Source: JAVBME01 sp031552765
Lineage (GTDB): Bacteria > Bacillota > Negativicutes > Acidaminococcales > JAISLQ01
Length of the DNA stretch: 64,000 bases
NCBI GenBank assembly: GCA_031552765.1
Contig: JAVBME010000010.1
Coordinates: 5,183 to 69,182 of the forward strand
Direction: 5' to 3'
Within the stretch, counting starts at the first letter, position 1; each line of letters opens with the position of its first letter. The position numbers and the translations under genes are program-made. Below the pieces are notes generated by a model. The model did not search any database. It was given only the letters and a program-made list of their open reading frames with translations, and had not been told where the DNA came from. Positions 50,942-59,787 of the stretch are shown piece by piece.

Positions 50942-53086
50942 TTGACGATGTTTGACAAATTCACACATCTTTTAGACGCTTTTTCTAACCTGTTTCTCAT
51001 CAGGGCTATCAGAAACGGCCTCATGCTCATGATCCCGGTAATGATGGTGGGCTCTTTGGCGATCATGATAAATAACCTGCCCATACACCAATTCCAGGAT
51101 ACCATGACCTTCGCCTTTGGCAGCAGCTGGAAAGAATTTGGCGGCCTGGTTGCTAAAGGCACGTTCAGCATAATGTCCGTGGTCATGCTCATTTCAGTCA
51201 GTTACTCCATCGCGCAGGAAAGCCGTCTTACGATTGACGGGCGCGCGCATCCCCTGATAGCCAGCGTCATAGCCCTCGGGAGCCTGATAATCCTCACCCA
51301 GCCTATCGACGACGGGCAGGGCCTGCCCTTTTTCTGGCTGGCGGCCACCGGCCTGTTTGTCGCGATAATAACTGCCATAACTTCCACCTATATTTATCTT
51401 GCCCTTTCGTCTTATGACGCTTTGAACATCGACGTTTTCAGCCATGATGTAGATTCCAATATATATAAAGCGATCAGCGCCATCATCCCGGCGCTCTTGA
51501 CCATGGTCATGTTCGCCTGTATCAAGACCGCCTTTACCGCCTGGGGTTTCTATGATATCCATAAAATAGTTTACGATGTCCTAAAAGGCCTCTTTATCGA
51601 CCTTACCAACAACCTCCACACCGCTTTTTTATTCAACATAAGCTCCCATCTGTTCTGGTTCCTTGGCATACACGGCAACAACATACTGGAGCCTGTATCG
51701 CAGGAACTATACCTAGTAGCGCTGCACGCCAACGCCACCAATGTACAAATGGGCATAGCGCCTACGCAAATCTTCACTAAACCCTTTTTTGATGTTTTTG
51801 TTTACCTGGGCGGTTCGGGGTCTTCTCTTTGCCTGATTATGGCCATCCTCATCGGAGCGGCCGGCGCCAACATATCTAAAATCGCCAAAATGTCCATATT
51901 TCCGGCGTTATTCAATATAAACGAAGTTATGGTATTTGGCCTGCCTATAGTATTTAACCCTTATTACCTTATACCCTTCCTCTTCGTTCCCTGCCTGCTC
52001 ACCATAACCACTTACCTGGCCATGTCCTGGGGGCTTGTCCCTCTTACAATAGCCGAAACGCAATGGACGACGCCGATACTCCTCGGCGGGTATTATACCT
52101 GCGACTCCCTTGCGGGCTCAGTCCTCCAGGTTTTTAACCTTGCCATAGGAACGGCAGTATACCTGCCCTTTGTCCGTATAGCCGAAGCGCAGCGCAAAGC
52201 CAGGGCTAAAGCCGCCCTAAAAGGTTTCTTCCAGGAAGTATTTGACCTTGAAGAGAAAAAAGTCCCCGTTCTTTTGCACCGGCAGGACAATACCGGAAGC
52301 ATTGCCCGCGGGCTGGCCCAAGACATACAACTCGACCTGCATGACGACATTTTTCTCATGGAATACCAGGCGCAAGTGGACAATGACGGAAAAGTATGCG
52401 GCGCGGAAGCCCTTTTGCGTTGGCCGCACCGCGTATACGGCAGGATACCGCCCCCGGTCATAATCGCGGTCGCCGAAGAAGCTGGCCTCATGGACGCGAT
52501 AGGCGACATGATAATCAAGAAAGTTTTCAACCAGGTCGGCGAATGGCAAAAGGTAGACTATATGAAAGACCTTACCATCTCGCTTAATATATCATCATCG
52601 CAAATGGAAAAAGAGCGTATAATCCCTGTCCTTAAAAACTCCCTGCAGCAGAGCGGCGCCGATCCCGCCGGCCTAGAAATAGAGCTTACCGAAGGACGCC
52701 TCTTGAGCAATAATGCCGACATATGGGAACGGTTGGAGCAATTTAGAAACCTCGGCTTTAAATTTGCCATAGACGACTTTGGTATGGGACACAACTCTAT
52801 GCGCTATTTGCGAGAATTCAAGATCGACACCATCAAGCTGGACGGCTCATTGACCACCGAAGTATTGACAAGCAAGAACGCGCGCGACATAGTATCCTCC
52901 ATCGTCCAGCTGGCTCAAAACCTTGATCTCAACATAATCGCCGAGTTTGCCGAAACCAAAGACCAAATACTCCTCCTAAAAGACCTCGGCTGCAAACAAT
53001 ACCAGGGCTATTATTACAGTCCGTCACTGCCGCCGGCCGAATTTGCCGACTATGTTTATCAAATGAATGTACACAAAGAAGACTAA
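50942..53086 (+). CDS. PTS IIC membrane domain fused to EAL cyclic-di-GMP phosphodiesterase
   Basis: 714 residues. The N-terminal 430 residues form a cellobiose/lactose-type EIIC membrane domain (RAIRNGLMLMIPVMMVGSLA, FWFLGIHGNNILEP, FNINEVMVFGLPIVFNP). The C-terminal 475-705 is an EAL domain with all the usual catalytic residues in sight: GAEALLRW, SLNISSSQ, ELTEGRL, AIDDFGMGHNS, DTIKLDGSL, IIAEFAET and QGYYYSP. IIA and IIB domains and the IIB cysteine motif are absent, so it is unlikely to be a normal phosphotransferase; a sugar-sensing phosphodiesterase is the best reading. Start is TTG 50942 or ATG 50948 after AGAGGAGG. Confidence 0.9.
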   Translation: MTMFDKFTHLLDAFSNLFLIRAIRNGLMLMIPVMMVGSLAIMINNLPIHQFQDTMTFAFGSSWKEFGGLVAKGTFSIMSVVMLISVSYSIAQESRLTIDGRAHPLIASVIALGSLIILTQPIDDGQGLPFFWLAATGLFVAIITAITSTYIYLALSSYDALNIDVFSHDVDSNIYKAISAIIPALLTMVMFACIKTAFTAWGFYDIHKIVYDVLKGLFIDLTNNLHTAFLFNISSHLFWFLGIHGNNILEPVSQELYLVALHANATNVQMGIAPTQIFTKPFFDVFVYLGGSGSSLCLIMAILIGAAGANISKIAKMSIFPALFNINEVMVFGLPIVFNPYYLIPFLFVPCLLTITTYLAMSWGLVPLTIAETQWTTPILLGGYYTCDSLAGSVLQVFNLAIGTAVYLPFVRIAEAQRKARAKAALKGFFQEVFDLEEKKVPVLLHRQDNTGSIARGLAQDIQLDLHDDIFLMEYQAQVDNDGKVCGAEALLRWPHRVYGRIPPPVIIAVAEEAGLMDAIGDMIIKKVFNQVGEWQKVDYMKDLTISLNISSSQMEKERIIPVLKNSLQQSGADPAGLEIELTEGRLLSNNADIWERLEQFRNLGFKFAIDDFGMGHNSMRYLREFKIDTIKLDGSLTTEVLTSKNARDIVSSIVQLAQNLDLNIIAEFAETKDQILLLKDLGCKQYQGYYYSPSLPPAEFADYVYQMNVHKED

Positions 53087-53109
53087 TGACCATTTCGGTC
53101 ATTAGTCTT
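53079..53109 (+). terminator. Rho-independent terminator overlapping the EIIC-EAL stop codon
   Basis: AAGACTAATGACC-ATTTC-GGTCATTAGTCTT, a 13-bp perfect stem then CTTTTGC. The stop TAA (53084-53086) lies inside the 5' arm. It also marks the end of the convergent gcdA operon. Confidence 0.9.
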
Positions 53110-53116
53110 CTTTTGC

Positions 53117-54868
53117 TTACCCTTTTATTATCCGCGGGAGTATCATCTGGTGCACCGGCGTTATGCATTTTGGATTTTGGTAGCAGCCATAGGTGAAGGC
53201 TTCACAGTAATTTCTTAAATTAGCCAGTTCCACTACTTCGTCTATCATCCCTGTTTTTGCGCAAAAAGCCGGACGGGATTTGTCGTAGTAGTCCTCTACC
53301 ATTTCATTCATTTTGGCCAGTGTGCCGTCAAGCGGTTTGCCTTCGTCATGCTCTTTGACCAGCCGACGCCCAAAGGCCGCCACCGCCGCTGTCTCACTGT
53401 GCATGACGTATATCTCGGTTATCGGCGTGCCTATACTCATGGCGGTCGTCGTCGACTGCGGCCCGCCCATCAGGTAGTGCGCCGCCGCCGTGCCTTTCCT
53501 TAATATGATGCTCATCATCGGCATATCGGCTTTTTCTATGGAGTATATAAGCGCCTGTCCCAAGGCCAAAAGTTCCGCCGCTTCCGCGTCGTCGCCCACA
53601 TCTATGCCCACAGTGTCCTGCAACCAGATTAGCGGCAGGCTGTCCCGCCCGCACATAGTGACAAATTCGCTCATTTTTATCAGGCCCTGCCGGTAAAGCT
53701 TGCCACCCAGCCCAACGCTGTCTTTGGGGTAATACTCCGGATAGTTAAGGAAAAAACCCTGCCGGTTGCCGACTATCCCGACCGGCAGCCCGCCGACTTT
53801 GGCTATGCCGGTAAAAACTTCCGGCCCCACATCAGCCTTGTACTCCATAAATTCGCTGCCGTCAGTCAGGCGGGCCAATACCTGCATGGAGTCATATATT
53901 TTTTTGTGGTCGGCCTGCAAAAGATAATACAAATCTTCAGCTGGGTAAAGAGGCGGCCGCTCGTCGGCCACCCGGAAAAAGTCCGGGTGATAGGCCGGCA
54001 GCTTTTCCATGTAATCTTTTATCCCGTCCAGCACGCCTTCTTCCTCTTCATGTACCTCCCGAAAATAGGCAGTCTGGTCAAAATGTGTTTCTACCCGCCC
54101 AGGCGGTTTAGCTTTGAGGTTTTTGGTCGCCTGGATTATTTGCAGGGCGCTTTCGGCGTCAAAACTGCCCGTCGGGTTCATGCCACCGACTATACCGGCT
54201 CCGCCCACTGCTATATTGGCGTCCTTATGGGCGATAAGTATGGTCGGGCTGATGCCGTGATAGCCGCCGCCAGCCGGGTTGGTGGCAAAAATGGCGTTTA
54301 GTACCGGTATACCCATCTGGTTTAAGAGAGCATGCCGGAAGAAAGGCGCGCCGTTACCGCGAGCGTTGGGGAATACTTTTTCCTGTTCGGCCAGTTTGAC
54401 GCCGCTGCAATTCAAGAGCCAAACCAAGGGCAGCCGCAGCCGCTTGGCCATATCGGCTACTCTGAGGATGTTTTCCGCCTGGCCGGCTATCCAGGCGCCG
54501 GCCAGTACTTTGTTGTCAAAAGCGATGATGACAGCCCAGCGTCCGCGTATACGACCCAGGCCGTCTATAACGCCTGTACAGCCTTCTTCGTTTTCCACCG
54601 GGTCGTACAGCGTGTGCAACGGGCGCCAGGTCCCCTCGTCCACCAGGTATTTTATCCGCTCATAACCGGTCATCTGGCCTTTTTCATGTACTTTGGCCGC
54701 GCTTATGCCGCTGTTCTTGACCCGTGCCACTTCTTTTTCTATTATTTTTTCCTGTTCCTTTATGCTGTCGGCGTTAGCCTGGTTGCGTTCGACTAAAAGT
54801 TCATCGAGCGGCGAACCGATTTGCGTCATTTGCTCAAAATACGGCCTAAGCGGCCTTTGTTTACGCAT
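53117..54868 (-). CDS. gcdA: Glutaconyl-CoA decarboxylase alpha subunit (carboxyltransferase)
   Basis: 583 residues, against 587 in Acidaminococcus fermentans, which it resembles from end to end: WRPLHTLYDPVEN, GLGRIRGRWAVIIAFDNK, WLLNCSGVKLAEQEKVFPN, NPAGGGYHGISPTILIAH, GGAGIVGGMNPTG and the C-terminal QNPKCITPVHQMILPR. This subunit transfers the carboxyl group from glutaconyl-CoA to the biotin of the partner subunit, coupled to Na+ export by GcdB. The other subunits are not in the window. Start at 54868 with AAGGGGATGG upstream. Last gene of the sigma-54 operon, 27 bases after the DASS gene. Confidence 0.95.
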   Translation of the reverse strand: MRKQRPLRPYFEQMTQIGSPLDELLVERNQANADSIKEQEKIIEKEVARVKNSGISAAKVHEKGQMTGYERIKYLVDEGTWRPLHTLYDPVENEEGCTGVIDGLGRIRGRWAVIIAFDNKVLAGAWIAGQAENILRVADMAKRLRLPLVWLLNCSGVKLAEQEKVFPNARGNGAPFFRHALLNQMGIPVLNAIFATNPAGGGYHGISPTILIAHKDANIAVGGAGIVGGMNPTGSFDAESALQIIQATKNLKAKPPGRVETHFDQTAYFREVHEEEEGVLDGIKDYMEKLPAYHPDFFRVADERPPLYPAEDLYYLLQADHKKIYDSMQVLARLTDGSEFMEYKADVGPEVFTGIAKVGGLPVGIVGNRQGFFLNYPEYYPKDSVGLGGKLYRQGLIKMSEFVTMCGRDSLPLIWLQDTVGIDVGDDAEAAELLALGQALIYSIEKADMPMMSIILRKGTAAAHYLMGGPQSTTTAMSIGTPITEIYVMHSETAAVAAFGRRLVKEHDEGKPLDGTLAKMNEMVEDYYDKSRPAFCAKTGMIDEVVELANLRNYCEAFTYGCYQNPKCITPVHQMILPRIIKG

Positions 54869-54895
54869 GTATCCATCCCCTTTCAAAATTAATTT

Positions 54896-56302
54896 TTACC
54901 AGAGTCCGATCACTTTCCACCACACACCGCCTACAGCAACCCATATCAAAGTATTCATGGTACATATTACAAAACCGTGTTTCCACCAGGTTATCTGGTC
55001 GACATAACCGGCGCCGAAAAAGATGGGCGCCGGAGCGCTGCCGTACTGGGTCAGCGTACTGCAAAGATTGGAAGCGAAAGCCAGCGTGAGCGCGGACAGG
55101 TAGGCCGGAGCGCCCACCGACACGGCCACGGCGGCAAAAGCGCCGTACAAAGCGGTAACATGTGCCGACAGGCTGGCAAAACCATAGTGGCAATAAGTAT
55201 AAAGCACGATCAGCGCGATAAGGGCTGTTATCCAGTCCACCCCGACCAGGCTGGTGCTGACAAAAGCGGCAAACCATTTTATAAAGCCCAGTTTTGCCAG
55301 AGCGCCGGCCAGGCCGATCATGCCGCCCAGCCAGATGAGGGTATCCCAGGCGCCCTTTTCTTCCAGTACATCGTTCCAGGTTATAACTTCAGCCACCAGC
55401 ATTATAGCGACACCGAAAAACCCTATATAAGTAGCGTCAAGTTTTGTGAAGGAGGAGCTAGCCCACAGCGCCACGATAGCAATAAAAACAGACAGCATGA
55501 TTTTTTCCGCTCTTGCCATCGGCCCCATATCCGCCAAATGCTTATTGGCAAAATCCCTGGAGCCGGCTATCTCTTTCATTTCCGGCGGATAAGCTTTATA
55601 CAGGTAATAAGGAACTGCAACAAGCGAAATCACACCGGGCACCAAAGCCGCGTAAAACCACATCGCCCAGCTTATCTCGATATTCAGCACCTTTTTGGCC
55701 AGTTCGGCGATCAACGGATTGCTGACCATGGCCGTCATAAACATGGAAGCGGTGACCGAATTGACAAAAATAGTGGACAAGATAAGAAAAGAGCCCAATT
55801 TACGCGCCGTTTCTCCTGGCCGCGAATCCATCGCCTCGCAGATGCCTTTAGCGATAGGGAAGGTTATGCCGCCCGCCCTGGCTGTGACCGAAGGAGTTGC
55901 CGGCGCTATAATCAGGTCGGTGACGGTCAGCACGTAAGCCAGCCTAAGCGAACTGCTGCCGAACGACCTGATCAAAATATAGGCGATACGGTTGCCCAAG
56001 CGGGTCTTGATAAAGCCCTTGGATATCAGAAAAGCGATAAATACCAGCCACACTGTGCTGTTGCCATAAGAGGCGGACAGGATATCGCCCACTTTTACCA
56101 GATTGCTGCCCATGCAAAAAGTAAGCGCCAGCAGGACATTTACCGAGTTGGTAAACGGCTGGGTGATAAAAGCGGCGATAGTGGCGACAAAAACGGCAAA
56201 CAACTGCCAGGCGGCAGGGGTAAGCCCTTTGGGCGGCGGAATGAACCAAATAAGCGCGCCCAACAAAACACAAAACAATAACTTGCTGAATTTACCTTTC
56301 AT
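54896..56302 (-). CDS. DASS-family (SLC13/CitT-type) dicarboxylate symporter
   Basis: About 468 residues, 11-13 helices. PPPKGLTPAAWQLFAVFVATIAAFITQPF, FTNSVNVLLALTF, APATPSVTARAGGITFPI and the C-terminal SLTLAFASNLCSTLTQYGSAPAP carry the SNT-like substrate and Na+ sites of DASS carriers such as CitT and SodiT. It imports di- or tricarboxylates. Start at ATG 56302, with GAGGGG upstream, rather than GTG 56311. It sits between the Fe-S proteins and gcdA, which fits supply of the decarboxylase pathway. Confidence 0.9.
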   Translation of the reverse strand: MKGKFSKLLFCVLLGALIWFIPPPKGLTPAAWQLFAVFVATIAAFITQPFTNSVNVLLALTFCMGSNLVKVGDILSASYGNSTVWLVFIAFLISKGFIKTRLGNRIAYILIRSFGSSSLRLAYVLTVTDLIIAPATPSVTARAGGITFPIAKGICEAMDSRPGETARKLGSFLILSTIFVNSVTASMFMTAMVSNPLIAELAKKVLNIEISWAMWFYAALVPGVISLVAVPYYLYKAYPPEMKEIAGSRDFANKHLADMGPMARAEKIMLSVFIAIVALWASSSFTKLDATYIGFFGVAIMLVAEVITWNDVLEEKGAWDTLIWLGGMIGLAGALAKLGFIKWFAAFVSTSLVGVDWITALIALIVLYTYCHYGFASLSAHVTALYGAFAAVAVSVGAPAYLSALTLAFASNLCSTLTQYGSAPAPIFFGAGYVDQITWWKHGFVICTMNTLIWVAVGGVWWKVIGLW

Positions 56303-56337
56303 TATTAGCACCCCTCATACTTCATCCACTGCAAATT

Positions 56338-57210
56338 TTATATCACGCCAACTGCTTTTTTCGCTTCTTCTTTCACGCCGACCGGACACTGGGTCAGGCA
56401 ACGCCCGCACATGGCCGCTACCCGCTCCATCTGGTTCCAGACGATGTCGGTCGAGGCGATTTTCAGCCATCCCTCGACGTTAGGTATGTCGCGCGGTATA
56501 TCCGCCTGCAGACGCCCGGGCGTACCCTTGGCCAGGCCGGTAACGCCACAGCGGCAGACCGGCTTTGTCAGTTTGGCATATTTGAATACTTTGTCTTCTA
56601 TCCGTACTTCGACGCTCTCTTCCCTGGGCAGGGCGCCGACCGGACAGATAGCTACGCATTTTCTGCAGCTTTCACCCAGGCATAGCTTTTCTCCCTGGTA
56701 CAGAGGATCGGGCGGCAGTTCACAGTCAAGGATTAGCGGCGCCCAGCGCACGCGCGGCCCGGCATCCGGCGTCAAAGCCAGCCCGTTCCAGCCCATATCG
56801 GCAAGGCCCGCGCATACTGCCGCGTGGCGGTTGGATATGACGCCTTCCATCTTGTATTCATCGCGCGGCGTCGAAGCCGGCAGCAGGAAAGTATCCACTC
56901 CTTCTTTTTCCAGAAAACGCGCCATCTTGCTGGTCATACCGTTGAAAATATCATTGATCAGGTTATAACCAAATATCATATAAGTGAAAATACCGTGCCT
57001 GAGGCCTTGGTAAGAGCGGTTATTGGATTCGATCGCCCCTTGCGGTATTTTCATGCCCATGACCACTACCGATTTGGCGGTCGGCAGAAAATCCGTCGGC
57101 CGATGCCCTTCCGGGGCATACTGCCAGCGGCTGACCGGCGCTACGCCAAAATAGTCCGCGCCTTCCGCTATCGCCATTTGCCTTAATATTTCTTTCAACT
57201 GTGCGCTCAT
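56338..57210 (-). CDS. Epoxyqueuosine reductase-type Fe-S protein, copy 2
   Basis: 290 residues. N-terminal domain with DYFGVAPVSRW, HRPTDFLPTAKSVVVMGMKI and SNRHAAVCAGLADMGWNGLALTPDAGPRVRWAPLIL, shared with COG1600 (QueG, and the catalytic fold of reductive dehalogenases), then two ferredoxin-like clusters (CLGESCRKCVAICPVGAL and CGRCLTQCPVG). Unlike QueG there is no HEAT-repeat tail. Start at 57210 (AAAGGGGTG upstream). It is a paralogue of the next gene and lies 5 bases downstream of it. Role unknown: electron transfer or a reductase, perhaps corrinoid-dependent. Confidence 0.78.
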   Translation of the reverse strand: MSAQLKEILRQMAIAEGADYFGVAPVSRWQYAPEGHRPTDFLPTAKSVVVMGMKIPQGAIESNNRSYQGLRHGIFTYMIFGYNLINDIFNGMTSKMARFLEKEGVDTFLLPASTPRDEYKMEGVISNRHAAVCAGLADMGWNGLALTPDAGPRVRWAPLILDCELPPDPLYQGEKLCLGESCRKCVAICPVGALPREESVEVRIEDKVFKYAKLTKPVCRCGVTGLAKGTPGRLQADIPRDIPNVEGWLKIASTDIVWNQMERVAAMCGRCLTQCPVGVKEEAKKAVGVI

Positions 57211-57215
57211 AACTA

Positions 57216-58064
57216 TCACCCCTTTTGGCCGCCGGCCGGGCATTCCACCATACAGCGCTGGCAATAGTTGGCGTGGCTGAACTCCATCCTCTGCCACGGG
57301 CTGTCTTTACGGGAAAAAGCGTTCCACTCCGCCATATCCGCGATGCTTTCCGGCACGTCCGCCTGCATGCGGCCGGGCGTTCCTTTGACCATACCAGCCG
57401 TTGCCAGGCGGCACTTTACCTTGTCGCGTTTGGCGTAACAACTTTTTTTCTCCTCTATCTCCACCGCTGTAGCTTCGTTTTGCGACAAAGCAGCCGCGGG
57501 ACAAACTTGTACGCACTTTTGGCATTTTTCGCCAAAGCAGAGTTTCTCACCTTGATAAAGCGGGTCTGGCGGCAATTCCAAAGCGGAAATAACCGAAACC
57601 CAACGGACGCGCGGCCCATTGTCCGGCGTCAGCACAAAACCGCTCCAGCCAAATTCGCCCAGGCCAGCGCACACTGCGGCGTAACGGTTGGACATAGCCC
57701 CCATTAACAGCGCCTCGTCCCGCGGCACGCCGGACGGTATCGGGTAACTTACAGCCCCGTGCTGTTTTTCCAGGTACTTGACTATTTTGAAAGCGGCCAG
57801 GTCCAATTTGTCATTAAGTTTGTTGTAGCCGTGCACAGTATAGGAATATATAGCATGCCTTAAATCAGCAAAAGCTTTTTTATGCGCCGCTATCGCGCCG
57901 TCCGGTATTTTTACCCCCAGTACTATCACCGACTTGGCAGCCGGCAAAAGATCTTCAGGCCGGTGGCCGGCCGGCAGGTTAACCAGGCGCGACACCGGCG
58001 CGACGCCAAAATAATCCATATCCTGTAAAAACGCCAATTCTTTCAGTTGTTCTTTTACTCCCAT
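57216..58064 (-). CDS. Epoxyqueuosine reductase-type Fe-S protein, copy 1
   Basis: 282 residues, about half identical by eye to the following gene: DYFGVAPVSRLVNLPAGHRP, SVIVLGVKIPDGAIAAHKK, NRYAAVCAGLGEFGWSGFVLTPDNGPRVRWV, then CFGEKCQKCVQVCPAAAL and CQRCMVECPAG. The spacing of Cys residues suggests two [4Fe-4S] clusters, and an extra Cys pair (KSCYAKRDKVKC) lies between them, matched by VCRC in the paralogue. It lies 23 bases downstream of the CoA-transferase gene. The tandem pair may form a heterodimer. Substrate unknown. Confidence 0.78.
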   Translation of the reverse strand: MGVKEQLKELAFLQDMDYFGVAPVSRLVNLPAGHRPEDLLPAAKSVIVLGVKIPDGAIAAHKKAFADLRHAIYSYTVHGYNKLNDKLDLAAFKIVKYLEKQHGAVSYPIPSGVPRDEALLMGAMSNRYAAVCAGLGEFGWSGFVLTPDNGPRVRWVSVISALELPPDPLYQGEKLCFGEKCQKCVQVCPAAALSQNEATAVEIEEKKSCYAKRDKVKCRLATAGMVKGTPGRMQADVPESIADMAEWNAFSRKDSPWQRMEFSHANYCQRCMVECPAGGQKG

Positions 58065-58087
58065 TGTCTATCCCCCCAATTTTTTCT

Positions 58088-59590
58088 TTACGGCAGCATG
58101 CTCCCCGTTTCTTCCAACCGCACCTCAAGCGCGAACGCCTCAGCCAAAATATGCGGCGAGTGCCCGCCCTTAGCGGCGGCCCGCTTGTAATAATCCAGCA
58201 AAATATCTTTATATTTCGGATGGGCGCAATTTTCTATTATGCTCCTGGCCCGCTCCCGCGGCGACAGGCCCCTAAGGTCGGCCACGCCCTGTTCGGTGAT
58301 AAGCACATGCCAGTCGTGTTCGGTGTGGTCAGCGTGCGTGACCATCGGCACGATACGGGAGACCTTGTCTTCTTTGGTCGTCGACGTCGTGGTAAACACC
58401 GACAGATAAGCGTTGCGGGCAAAATCCCCTGAGCCGCCGATAGCGTTCATCATACGCGTACCCATCAGATGGGTGGAGTTGACCTGCCCGTAAATATCAA
58501 CCTCGATAGGCGTATTTAAGGCGATGACGCCGAGGCGCCTTATCACCTCAATACAATTGCTTATCGCGACCGGCCTGAGGACTATCCTTTCCCGGTAATA
58601 GTCCGGCCGCTGGCAGAAACGCTCCAGTACGGACGGGTCGGGCGTAAAACAGGTCGCCGAGGCCATTTTTACCTTACCCGCCTCTATCATGTCAAAGGCG
58701 GCCGGCTGTAAAAGTTCCGAGTAAAACTCCAGGTTTTCCAGTGAAGACTTTTTCAGCCCCATGAGGACGGCATTATTGATATTGCCCACACCGGACTGCA
58801 ACGGCAAAAGATTGGGCGGCAGGCGCTTGGCCTTGACTTCCGCCGCCAGAAAATCCAACAGGTAGCCGGCGATGCGCTCACTCTCCGCGTCTGGTTCCAC
58901 CAGGCTGGATGTAGGGTCAGGCCGGTCGCTTTCCACTATCGCCGCAATTTTATCCAAACCGACTTCCACATATGGCGTGCCGATACGGTCGCCTGGCCGG
59001 AAAATGGGCACTTCACGCGTACAGGGCGGCAAGTTTGGCATATAAATGTCGTGCATGCCTTCAAGACAGAGCGGCTGCGCCGTATTGACTTCCACTATCA
59101 CTTTTTTTGCCATTTTTGCGAAAGTCGCCATGTTGCCGACAGAAGTCGTAGGTATGACATGCCCCTCCGGCGTTATAGCGAGCGCCTCCACTATAGCTAT
59201 ATCCACTTCGCCCAAATGGCCGCATTCCACTTGGGAAGCCATGGCGCCCAGGTGGATGTCGGTATAGGCCACTTCACCGCTATTGACTCGCGCCGAAATG
59301 TGTTTTTGCGTGTAGCGTATCATCGGCGCACGCCTGGCGATGGCATTGACCCGCGCCAGTTCGTTATCCAGCTCCGGCCCCACCGAAGACCCCGTCCACA
59401 GCGTTATCTTCACTTGCCGGCCGTTTTCTACCTGTTTGGCCAAAGCCAGCGGTACAGCCTTGGGATAGCCGGCGGGTGTAAAGCCGCTCGTCCCCACCGT
59501 CATGCCGTCTTCAATTAGAAGCGCCGCATCGTCAGCCGATACTACTTTGTCAAAAAGTTTTTTGTTCCTTAAACGCGTACTGTCAAGCAT
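58088..59590 (-). CDS. Acyl-CoA:carboxylate CoA-transferase (acetyl-CoA hydrolase/transferase, Cat1-type)
   Basis: 500 residues, the size of succinyl-CoA:acetate CoA-transferases. GMTVGTSGFTPAGYPKAVP, VIVEVNTAQPLCLEGMHDIY, LPLQSGVGNINNAVLMGL and the catalytic Glu in EFYSELLQ, then NAIGGSGDFARNAYLS and TEQGVADLRGLSPRERA, are class-I CoA-transferase marks. It would activate an imported acid with CoA from acetyl-CoA or another acyl-CoA. Start at ATG 59590 with GGGGGGAGAAT upstream; the longer frame to 59716 lies in the leader. First gene of the sigma-54 operon. Confidence 0.92.
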   Translation of the reverse strand: MLDSTRLRNKKLFDKVVSADDAALLIEDGMTVGTSGFTPAGYPKAVPLALAKQVENGRQVKITLWTGSSVGPELDNELARVNAIARRAPMIRYTQKHISARVNSGEVAYTDIHLGAMASQVECGHLGEVDIAIVEALAITPEGHVIPTTSVGNMATFAKMAKKVIVEVNTAQPLCLEGMHDIYMPNLPPCTREVPIFRPGDRIGTPYVEVGLDKIAAIVESDRPDPTSSLVEPDAESERIAGYLLDFLAAEVKAKRLPPNLLPLQSGVGNINNAVLMGLKKSSLENLEFYSELLQPAAFDMIEAGKVKMASATCFTPDPSVLERFCQRPDYYRERIVLRPVAISNCIEVIRRLGVIALNTPIEVDIYGQVNSTHLMGTRMMNAIGGSGDFARNAYLSVFTTTSTTKEDKVSRIVPMVTHADHTEHDWHVLITEQGVADLRGLSPRERARSIIENCAHPKYKDILLDYYKRAAAKGGHSPHILAEAFALEVRLEETGSMLP

Positions 59591-59712
59591 ATTCTCCCCC
59601 CTTAAAATCACAAACCGGGCATGCGGCAGCCGTTTGAGCATACTTTTTGCCAGCACGTTTACCGCCGCATATCTTATTTGCGCGCTAAAATCCATTCCCT
59701 GCTCATACATAA

Positions 59713-59727
59713 GCAATAATCATGCCA
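59713..59727 (-). promoter_or_regulatory. Sigma-54 promoter of the CoA-transferase/gcdA operon
   Basis: On the reverse strand TGGCATGATTATTGC (59727-59713): the GG and GC are exactly 10 bases apart, as needed for -24/-12 elements (TGGCACG-N4-TTGC). The start would be about 59701, giving a leader of about 110 bases. A sigma-54 activator gene ends 124 bases upstream. Confidence 0.8.
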
Positions 59728-59787
59728 GAATGAAAAGCCCCTTCTTTACTATGTTTTGTAAAATATCAGAATAAAAACAGTAAAAAA

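Noticed and set aside
53117..54868. Propionyl- or methylmalonyl-CoA carboxyltransferase
   Set aside because: Similar fold, but the N- and C-terminal sequence and 583-residue length follow GcdA closely and not the shorter (about 515) carboxyltransferases.
54977..56281. 434-codon plus-strand frame opposite the DASS gene
   Set aside because: Composition is Arg/His/Gln-rich low-sense translation of a membrane-protein gene; no start site.
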